From assembly GCA_031263485.1 (NCBI GenBank), contig JAISFS010000116.1, forward strand, positions 22,976 through 86,975: 64,000 nt of DNA. The letters are read 5' to 3'. Of this stretch, positions 55,412 to 62,099 are shown one piece after another. The first letter of the stretch is position 1, and each line of letters opens with the position of its first letter. A program made the position numbers and the translations under genes. Origin of the DNA: Deltaproteobacteria bacterium (GTDB lineage Bacteria; Desulfobacterota; Desulfarculia; Adiutricales; Adiutricaceae). Under the pieces are notes generated by a model. It did not search any database, was not told the origin of the DNA, and worked only from the letters and a program-made list of their open reading frames with translations.

Positions 55412-55633
55412 ATGGCCATTTTCGTGCTTCCGCTCGCCTGCCCAGCCGCGGCCCGCCCGGTTTCCGCCCTCCCCTCGTCGCCATGCCCCATGGCGGTCGG
55501 CGCCGAATCCGGCGGCCCCGAAGCGACCCGCTCCCCGACGGCCGTATCCCCTCCGTCGGTCCCGTCCGCGACGGGCTCGCACTTCGCGGATAGGGGCGGA
55601 TGCCCGGCAGGATGTCCGGAGGTGCTCCTGTGA
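55412..55633 (+). CDS. Small ORF linking the S and T component genes
   Basis: 73 codons from ATG 55412, with AGGGGGG 7 nt upstream. The product starts with a hydrophobic, Ala/Pro-rich stretch (MAIFVLPLACPAAARPVSALP) and goes on Ala/Ser/Pro/Gly-rich, with two Cys near the end (RGGCPAGCPEVLL). I recognise no family. Its stop codon overlaps the GTG of the T-component gene (GTGA), so its translation could couple the two. It may be real, a leader peptide, or a decayed part of a low-complexity extension like those on other transporter proteins here. Confidence 0.4.
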   Translation: MAIFVLPLACPAAARPVSALPSSPCPMAVGAESGGPEATRSPTAVSPPSVPSATGSHFADRGGCPAGCPEVLL

Positions 55634-56394
55634 GTCACCGCGGTCTGCTCGCGAGGCTCGGGGCCGGCGGGGCCAGGAAGGGCCTGGGGCTCCTCCCCGA
55701 GACGAGGGTCGTCATCACGCTTGCGGGCTCCGTTCTGTCGCTCGTCTACGGGGACCCGTTCCCGCTGGGGGTGCTCTTCGTCGCGACTGCCCTGTACCTC
55801 CTCTGCGAGGTGCGCCTCAAGGCCGTGGCTGCGGTCTACCTCATAGCGGCCGCGATGGCGGCCGTGGCCATGCTCTGCGTGGAGCTCCTCATCCACGCGG
55901 TGCCCGCCATGCGGGCCCAGTCCCCCATCCTGGCGCTGCTCCCGTTCCTGAGGATGGGGATCGCGGTCAATACCGTCCTGCCGCTGGCCTTCCACGCCAG
56001 GCTGTCGGATCTGGTCACCACCCTGAGGCGGGCGAGGCTTCCGGGGCTCTTGAAGCTCCCGCTCCTCATTACGGTGAGGTTCGTGCCGACGTTCCTGGGC
56101 GATGTTGTCCAGATCCGCGAGGCAGTGAAGCTCAGGTTCAGGGGGCGCGGGGGGATCCGCTTCTGGGTCGCCCGACCGCTTCTGTGGTGGAGGGTCTTCT
56201 TCATGCCTCTGGTCGTCCGGCTCATCCGATCCGCGGACGAGCTCGCCCTGGCGGCCGAGCTTAAGGGGCTCAGCCCCGAGACGGACTTCGGGAGCGCCCC
56301 CCTCGTCTGGAGCAAGGCCGACCGGACCGCCCTGGCGCTGGCCCTGCTCTTCTTCTCCCAGTCGCTTCTGGCGTGGAGCCTTTACCATGCTTGA
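55630..56394 (+). CDS. ECF transporter T component (EcfT)
   Basis: 254 residues from GTG 55630, which has CGGAGG 7-8 nt upstream; the track's start at 55600 has none. Five to six membrane helices (VVITLAGSVLSLVYG, LGVLFVATALYLLCEV, AVYLIAAAMAAVAMLCVEL) precede the cytoplasmic coupling region, with the CbiQ/EcfT signatures ARLSDLVTTLRRARLPGLLKLPLLITVRFVPTF and the first Ala-Arg-Gly type motif VVQIREAVKLRFRGRG, then LADELALAAELKGLSPE as the second. Overlaps the ATPase gene by 8 bp. Forms the membrane scaffold that joins the S component to the ATPase. Confidence 0.85.
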   Translation: MSHRGLLARLGAGGARKGLGLLPETRVVITLAGSVLSLVYGDPFPLGVLFVATALYLLCEVRLKAVAAVYLIAAAMAAVAMLCVELLIHAVPAMRAQSPILALLPFLRMGIAVNTVLPLAFHARLSDLVTTLRRARLPGLLKLPLLITVRFVPTFLGDVVQIREAVKLRFRGRGGIRFWVARPLLWWRVFFMPLVVRLIRSADELALAAELKGLSPETDFGSAPLVWSKADRTALALALLFFSQSLLAWSLYHA

Positions 56395-57802
56395 GGCCAA
56401 GGGGCTCGGGTACCGCTATCCTGGGGCGCGGCGCCCGGCGCTCTCGGGCGTGGGCTTCGAGCTGGAGGAAGGCGAGGGTCTCCTGGTCGCGGGGGAGTCC
56501 GGCGGGGGCAAGTCCACGCTCCTGCTCCTTTTGGCGGGGCTCTGCCCGCGATTTCTTAAAGGCGACATGCAGGGCGAGATCCTGCTGGAGGGGAAGCCCA
56601 TGGCGGGGTTCCCGGAATGGGCCGCCCGCACGGGGCTCATGACCCAGAACCCGGAGTCCCAGTTCCTTGCCGGGAGCGTGGAGGACGAGCTGTATCTGAC
56701 GCTCCGTTGCCGCGGGATCTCCGGGCCCGAGGCCCGCGCTGCCGCGGAAGGGCGCCTTCGGGCCTTCGGGATCGAACACGTCCGCCTCAGCCCGGTCCTG
56801 AGCCTCTCCGAGGGCCAGAAGCAGAGGGCCGTCCTCGCGGCGCTTACCGCCCTGAGGCCCAGGGCGCTCCTCCTGGACGAGCCGTCCGCGAACCTGGATC
56901 CCCGAGCGCTGGAGGATTTGGCGGGGCTCCTGCAAGCGCTCGCTGCGGAGGGAGTGTCGATCGTCGTGGCCGATCACCGGCTGTATTGGCTCAAGGGCGT
57001 CTGCTCCAAGGTCCTGGTCCTGGCCGGCGGCGAGCCTGCGGCCTACGGCGGCTGGGAAGTCCTTTCCGATGCCCGTGAGCGCGTGCGGCTGGGGCTGAGG
57101 GGATGCGAGCGCCCGGAACGCCCCGCGCTCCCGGACGCGGGCGGGAGCGCGGAGGGCCCGGGCGGCGATACCGGAGGCGCGGGCATCGAGCGCCTGTGCT
57201 TCCGCTACCCCGGGGGCCCGACCGTGCTGGACGGCTTCTCCGCCTTTCTGCCCTCCGGGAAGGCCTGCGCCCTTTCCGGGCCCAGCGGCAGGGGCAAGAC
57301 CACCTTGGGGAGGCTTCTCTGCGGGCTGGAAAGGCCGCTTTCGGGAAAGGTGCTGTTCAACGGGGTCCCCGCCGGGCCGGATCTGGGCCAGGCGGTCCTC
57401 CAGAACTCCGATCACCAGCTCTTCATGCCCAGGGCCATAGACGAGGTGGCGACGGCCCTGGGCGGCGGGCGCCGCCGCGCGGAGGCCGAAGCCATGAGGA
57501 TCCTGGAATCCTACGGCCTGGGCGAGCTTGCGGCCAGGCACCCCCAGTCCCTTTCCGGCGGGGAGAAGCAGCGGCTGGTGACGGCGGCGGCCCTCGCGCG
57601 GCCCTCCCGCCTTGCCGTCCTGGACGAACCCACCTCGGGGCTCGACGGTCGCAATCTCCTGCTCATGGCCCGCCAGATCAAGGCGCTTGCCGATTCCGGG
57701 CCTGCGGTGCTGGTCGTGACCCACGACGAGGAGCTCGTGGCTCTTGTCGGGGACCTTTCCCTGGATCTGGGCCCCTGGCCTGAGACGGCCAGGGGGCATT
57801 GA
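56387..57802 (+). CDS. ECF transporter A component: double ABC ATPase in one chain
   Basis: 471 residues with two complete nucleotide-binding domains. First (1-215): Walker A GESGGGKST, Q-loop LMTQNPESQFLAGSVEDELYL, signature LSLSEGQKQRAVLAALTAL (LSEGQ in place of LSGGQ), Walker B ALLLDEPSANLD, H-loop VVADHRLYWL. Second (from about 265): GIERLCFRYPGG, Walker A GPSGRGKTT, AVLQNSDHQLFMPRAIDEV, signature LSGGEKQRLVTAAALARP, Walker B LAVLDEPTSGLD, VVTHDEELV. The usual EcfA1 and EcfA2 are thus fused, as in CbiO2-type or YkoD-like fused proteins. Last gene of the S-T-A set. Confidence 0.9.
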   Translation: MLEAKGLGYRYPGARRPALSGVGFELEEGEGLLVAGESGGGKSTLLLLLAGLCPRFLKGDMQGEILLEGKPMAGFPEWAARTGLMTQNPESQFLAGSVEDELYLTLRCRGISGPEARAAAEGRLRAFGIEHVRLSPVLSLSEGQKQRAVLAALTALRPRALLLDEPSANLDPRALEDLAGLLQALAAEGVSIVVADHRLYWLKGVCSKVLVLAGGEPAAYGGWEVLSDARERVRLGLRGCERPERPALPDAGGSAEGPGGDTGGAGIERLCFRYPGGPTVLDGFSAFLPSGKACALSGPSGRGKTTLGRLLCGLERPLSGKVLFNGVPAGPDLGQAVLQNSDHQLFMPRAIDEVATALGGGRRRAEAEAMRILESYGLGELAARHPQSLSGGEKQRLVTAAALARPSRLAVLDEPTSGLDGRNLLLMARQIKALADSGPAVLVVTHDEELVALVGDLSLDLGPWPETARGH

Positions 57803-58427
57803 CCGGTCCGGCCCTCGGCAGGGAGTGGCCACCGGTCAGCCGTCGCCCTTGGTCGTCAGCGGTTTTGGGGGCCGCAGGCCCCGGTCAGCCGCTGACATCC
57901 GGCAGAGGCGGGCTTTGAGCCGCCGGGGATTTCGGGCCGTCTGGCCCTTGGAGAGACGTGAATTCCGGACGTCCTCATGGCCTTGGCGGGCGGGTATTAG
58001 GGAATGTTTCCGGGTCGTGTCGCCTTTCGTTTCAAGATGCAGCGCCTTATCGCGGCTTCGTCATATTCGCCCGTTCTTTTGCCGCAAGATGTATCACCTT
58101 GTCGCGGATCCGGCGGATTCGTTGCGGGAAACGTGTGGGGCGGATGAAACGGGTAGCGATGCCTGAACCCTAACCGGATAGCGTTCCTCCTCGATATCCC
58201 CCGGCGGTTCGGCGGAGGTCTCCGGCGCGGGCGGCGCGTTGAGCGCGGCTGTCTGCCGGAGGCAGCGGCGTGCGGGCGCGTGGGCCGCAGTCGCCGGATT
58301 CCGAATCATGCCGCCGCCGGCTGCCGGCGCCCCCTCTCCGGGGCTCCGCATCATGACCAGAGGCGCAAGTGTGCGCCGCCCCCGCAGGGGGAGAAGGCCT
58401 CCCGGAAGGGGGGAAAGGACAAAAAAA
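57803..58427. other. Gene-free spacer before the flavodoxin gene
   Basis: 625 bp; no gene supported. The track's plus ORFs reach into the flavodoxin gene from upstream without a better start. Confidence 0.45.
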
Positions 58428-58946
58428 ATGAAATCGCTTGTCGCATACTCGTCTCTCACCGGCAACACGAAGGCTGTGGCGGAGGCCGTGGCCAAGGGCC
58501 TGGGCGAGGGGGCGTCCCTGGTCCCGGTCAAGGAGGCTCCCGCCCCGGAGGGCTTCGATCTGGTCGTGGTGGGCTTCTACGTGGACAAGGGCAAGGCCGA
58601 TGCCGACTCGCTCAGGTACCTGGAAGGGCTCAAGGGCAGGAAGGCGGCGTTCCTCTTCACCCTTGGGGCATACCCCGACTCGCCACACGCCGACAAGGTG
58701 GAGGAGGGTACCCGCGAGCTTCTCGCTAAGGGCGGAAACGAGGTGCTGGGATGCTTCCGCTCCCAGGGCAAGGTGGACCCCGGGCTCATCGAGGTCATGA
58801 AGAAGAAGCTCGGGCCGGATCACCCCCACGCCCAGATGACGGAGGAGCGCAAGGCGCTCCTGGAAGAGGCGTCAAAGCATCCGGACTCGGAGGACATCAA
58901 GAGGGCAGAGGAGTTCGGCGTCGGGCTCCTCTCCAGGGACGCCTGA
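58428..58946 (+). CDS. Flavodoxin-family protein
   Basis: 172 residues from ATG 58428 (GGAAAGGA upstream). N-terminal FMN phosphate-binding loop SSLTGNTKAVAEAVA (about 8-22), then DLVVVGFYVDKGKAD and KAAFLFTLGAYPDSPHADKV, as in the flavodoxin_4 / BilS-like group of single-domain flavoproteins; the C-terminal third is helical (EVMKKKLGPDHPHAQMTEER). It probably carries electrons to the radical SAM enzyme or a reductase of the same cluster. This pairing of a small flavodoxin with ChuW/HutW-type enzymes is the basis for that inference. A 28-bp repeat and the PNPOx-like gene follow. Confidence 0.85.
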   Translation: MKSLVAYSSLTGNTKAVAEAVAKGLGEGASLVPVKEAPAPEGFDLVVVGFYVDKGKADADSLRYLEGLKGRKAAFLFTLGAYPDSPHADKVEEGTRELLAKGGNEVLGCFRSQGKVDPGLIEVMKKKLGPDHPHAQMTEERKALLEEASKHPDSEDIKRAEEFGVGLLSRDA

Positions 58947-59031
58947 AAGCCCCTGCGGCCCGGGCCCCCGCCGGGGAATCGGCCGCAGACGGGATTGGGG
59001 GCCCCGGGCGGGGCTCGCGCCGTGCCGCGCG

Positions 59032-59096
59032 GCGCGACGGAGAGCCTTTGCCGCAGACGGCGCGATGGAGAGCCTGTGCCGCAGACGGCGCGACGG
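59032..59096. repeat. 28-bp tandem repeat, 2.3 copies
   Basis: GCGCGACGGAGAGCCTTTGC plus CGCAGACG repeats at 59032, 59060 and (partial) 59088, between the flavodoxin and PNPOx-like genes. Confidence 0.8.
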
Positions 59097-59139
59097 ATAG
59101 AGCGCAGACGCCGAAACGGCGCCTTGAGGAGGACTTAGC

Positions 59140-59607
59140 ATGCGTTCCATGACCCCGGAGGAGATAGACATCCTGGCCGTCAAGGCCAAGTGGGCGACCA
59201 TAGTCACGGTCAGTCCCGACGGGCGTCCTTACGCCATAGAGGCCACGCCGTTTTTCATGGACGATTCGGTCTGCTTCATGATTAACCCGGACGGCGCCAC
59301 CCGCTGGAACCTGGAGTCGAACAACCGGGTGCTCCTGAAGATTACCTTCGCCTCGAAGGACGTCTCCATGTGGGCCGGGGTGAGCCTGGAGGGGACAGGG
59401 GCGTTCTCCCGGGACCCCGATGTCATCGTCCGGGGCTGGAGGGCGCTGGGGGCGCTGATGGACGAGGACTACTCCGACTCGGCGGCGAAGTTCAGCAAGA
59501 CCCCAGAACGGTCGCCGCTCCTGATGGTTAGGGTGGACGGGAAATCCGGCCGCTGCAGCGCGAAGCCGGGGGAGCCCATGCCGGCCTACTGGAAGTGCAG
59601 ACCCTGA
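59140..59607 (+). CDS. Pyridoxamine-5'-phosphate-oxidase-like (FMN-binding split barrel) protein
   Basis: 155 residues; GAGGAGGA 7 nt before ATG. Typical split-barrel strands: KWATIVTVSPDGRPYAIEATPFFMDDSVCFMINPDGATRWNLESNNRVLLKITF, then SLEGTGAFSRDPD and a C-terminal PLLMVRVDGKSGRCSAKPG. Relatives bind FMN, F420 or heme; in heme-utilisation clusters similar proteins (HutZ/HugZ class, which are larger) bind heme. Here it ends a run of five tetrapyrrole-linked genes, so a flavin- or heme-binding role in that pathway is likely but not shown. A 12-bp hairpin follows 28 bp after the stop. Confidence 0.83.
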   Translation: MRSMTPEEIDILAVKAKWATIVTVSPDGRPYAIEATPFFMDDSVCFMINPDGATRWNLESNNRVLLKITFASKDVSMWAGVSLEGTGAFSRDPDVIVRGWRALGALMDEDYSDSAAKFSKTPERSPLLMVRVDGKSGRCSAKPGEPMPAYWKCRP

Positions 59608-60144
59608 GACCATCCCCGGCTGAAATAGGACATGGCCTTCGGCGGCGCCAGGCCGCCGAAGGCGACCTACTTGCGGTTTCCCCGCGTATGTCAGGGGAAC
59701 TTGCCATCACTGGAGCGCGCTAGGGGTGGTCGGGGGAAGACACCGGGCCAGGAAACGGCGGCATCGGAGTCGGCCGCGAGACCGCTTCGCGGTCTCGCGC
59801 TGGGCGTCCGGGCCTAATTGCAGGCGTGGCTGAACGCCGCAAACTCGAGAGTTGCCGTGGCGGAACGCCTCTGGCGTATCTGTTCGCGGAGGGGGCCAGG
59901 AGGTCGGGGGAAGTGCCCACACCCCCTCTTCATGAAAGTCAATGGTATAAGGAAGGCGATAGTGGCCCAAAGTGAATAATTGATGCCTATACATTGATTC
60001 TAGTGTGTAGCAGTATTAGGACATAGAAGAATAAATAATTATAATTATGCTTAATTATGTACAGTTCCGATGCAGGATATAGGCGGTTTGGGGCAGCCGG
60101 CTTAGGGGTAAGATACTATGGTTCGGGCTGAAAGGAGACACAAG
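59608..60144. other. Spacer between the PNPOx-like gene and the IS630 element
   Basis: 540 bp with two perfect hairpins (59635-59663 and 59775-59797) and, after 59930, AT-rich DNA that probably holds the left end of the IS630 element. No gene seen. Confidence 0.45.
59635..59663 (+). terminator. Hairpin after the PNPOx-like gene
   Basis: GCCTTCGGCGGC-gccag-GCCGCCGAAGGC, perfect 12-bp stem, without a U-run. A second palindromic hairpin GCGAGACCGC-ttc-GCGGTCTCGC follows at 59775-59797. Confidence 0.5.
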
Positions 60145-61290
60145 ATGTCACGCACGGCCGAACGCTCCTACATCAACCCCTTTGTGATGGTATTCTTGAT
60201 TGGCTGGGTCAACGGCAGGAAATTGCCTGTCTACCTTGTCGAACTCGCCAAGATAGTGCTCCTGAGCCGAGAGGGCATGAACGACACCGACATCGGCAAG
60301 GCTCTCCGGATGGACCCGGACACGGTCGGGAAGTGGAGGAAACGATTCATCGAGCAAGGGGGCGAGGGGCTCCTGGACAAACCCCGTTCCGGCAAGCCGA
60401 GGAGCTACGACTGTAAGAAGGTCGCGCTCGACGTCCTCAACACGCTCGGCAGCAAGCCTACCGACGGGACTTCCCTCTGGACCGCCAAAACGGTGGCGGA
60501 GGAGATTGCCGTATCCGAGGACATCGTCGGGAGGATACTGCGGAAGGCCGGCATAAGGCTCGGGGCGCTCCGGACCTGGTGCGTGAGCAAGGACCCCAGG
60601 TTCCACGAGAAGGCGGCGGAGGTCATATGGTGGTACATGAACGCCCCCGAGAACTGCACGGTCATGGCGCTCGACGAGAAGACCGGCATCCAGGCCCTCC
60701 AGCGCGCGACCCGCTTCGTCCGCACCCGGAACGGGGGGTTCGCCAGGGCCATGGACAGCACGTACAGGCGCAACGGGGTCGTCAACCTGTTCGCCGGCCT
60801 GGACATCAAGAAAGGCATCGTCTACACCCAGAAATACGAGAGAAGAGGAGGATCGAGTTTCTTCGGTTCATGGATCAACTGGTTGACGAGGTCCCGGGCA
60901 TCAAGGACATGACCCGAGAGCTCCATATTGTCATGGACAACTACTGCATACACAAGGGATGCGTCGAGTGGCTCAAGGATCACCCGAACGTCCACTTCCC
61001 CTGCACGCCCACCTCCGCCAGCTGGCTCAACCTGTGCGAGGTGTTCTTCGGCAAGCTCTCCAGGACGATGCTGAAGGGAGGGAACTTCCAGTCCACCGAT
61101 GAGCTGTCTCTCGCTTTGGATGCCTTCATAAGGAACCATAACGCCAAGCCCAAGGCGTACGTCTGGCGGGCAAGGGGGGTGAACGGGACCCAGCTCCGGA
61201 ATAAGCTGGCAAACTTCTGCGATTGAACACTAGTTTAGGCGTCTACACTGCGAATGCGTAATATTTCGTGGCATAACTAATAGTGACGCC
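60000..61290 (+). mobile_element. IS630-family insertion sequence (ends approximate)
   Basis: Contains the frameshifted transposase listed next. A GTGTAG motif in the left flank (TAGTGTGTAGCAG, about 60003-60012) and its complement in the right flank (CTACACTGCG, about 61244) may belong to imperfect terminal inverted repeats, but I could not fix exact ends or a TA target duplication. Confidence 0.6.
60145..61226 (+). pseudogene. IS630-family transposase with one frameshift
   Basis: Start ATG 60145 with AAAGGAG 7 nt upstream. First frame to ~60840: HTH (LREGMNDTDIGKALRMDPDTVGKWRKRF), then the first catalytic Asp in VMALDEKTGIQAL. Second frame (one base back) from ~60840: RRIEFLRFMDQL, HIVMDNYCIHK with the second Asp, and TSASWLNLCEVFFGKL with the Glu, ending KLANFCD. 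Together ~360 residues, the normal IS630 length. The shift occurs in AAATACGAGAGAAGAGGAGG, where no classic A6 or X-XXY-YYZ slippery site is seen, so a one-base loss is more likely than programmed -1 shifting, although purine-rich slippage cannot be excluded. The catalytic DDE triad is otherwise intact. Confidence 0.85.
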
Positions 61291-61441
61291 AACAGTCGTG
61301 TGGGGAGCCGACAGGCCGAGGGTGAGCCCCTGTTGTGGGCGTTGGCATTGACGATGCAACTATATCTGGAGTGCCCACATTGTAGGCTCAAACGGCTGCG
61401 AGGCGGACGCCCGGAGCGAAGGGAGGCGCGGAGTGACGGAT

Positions 61442-61935
61442 GTGACAAAAAAAAAGGACCGGGTGGGGGCAAGGCCCGCAAGCCCTGTGTGGCATTCGAC
61501 TCCCGGCACCAGGACGCGTTCCTCGAGACGTACCGCACCTCCGGCAACCATGCTGCCGCATCCAAGGCCGCCGGGGTGACCCGAAAGACCGTCTACGCCC
61601 ACATGTCCCGCAACCCCGAATTCAAGGCCCGCGTCCTGGAGGCCAGGACGGAGATAGAGGCCATACTGGCCGACGAGCTGATACGCCGGAGCCAGGTGAT
61701 CGATGCCAAGAAGTCAGGACACGATGGCGCTCATATTCGCCCTTAAGAACCTGTGCCCCGCCAGGTGGGCCGACAGGCGGCAGACGGACCTCACCTCTTC
61801 CGACCGCTCGATGTCGCCCCCCCGACCGTTCGCCCGACGAGCCAGGAGGACCTGGCCAGGCTCAGGACCATGTACAGGGAGCTAAGGGAAATGGGCGGCG
61901 ACGAGCCCGCTCCGTCGGGATGGAAGGCCAGATGA
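61442..61935 (+). pseudogene. Terminase-small-subunit-like HTH protein, frameshifted
   Basis: KPCVAFDSRHQDAFLETYRTSGNHAAASKAAGVTRKTVYAHM followed by FKARVLEARTEIEAILADELIRRSQ resembles phage small terminase or phBC6A51-type HTH proteins. The frame then changes: SQDTMALIFALKNLCPARWADRRQTD continues the family pattern one frame over, and QEDLARLRTMYREL returns to the first. A GTG at 61442 would start MTKKK directly in front of GPGGGKARKP if the A9 run at 61447-61455 had ten A, so the start also suffers a homopolymer slip. Three small indels in ~490 bp mark it as a remnant. No other phage gene is in the window. Confidence 0.6.
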
Positions 61936-62099
61936 CCTTATCGACGTTGGCCAGGGCCTGGCGGACGGTTCGCCATAGGCGGGAGAGCCCCTGGAGCCCG
62001 ACTGCCGCCAGGGAGTAGGCAGGTACATTTGACCCCGGTCAAGCGGCGTGTCAGAATAGAGGGAAAACCGTTCGCCCGAATCCGTCCCGAATCGTATGA

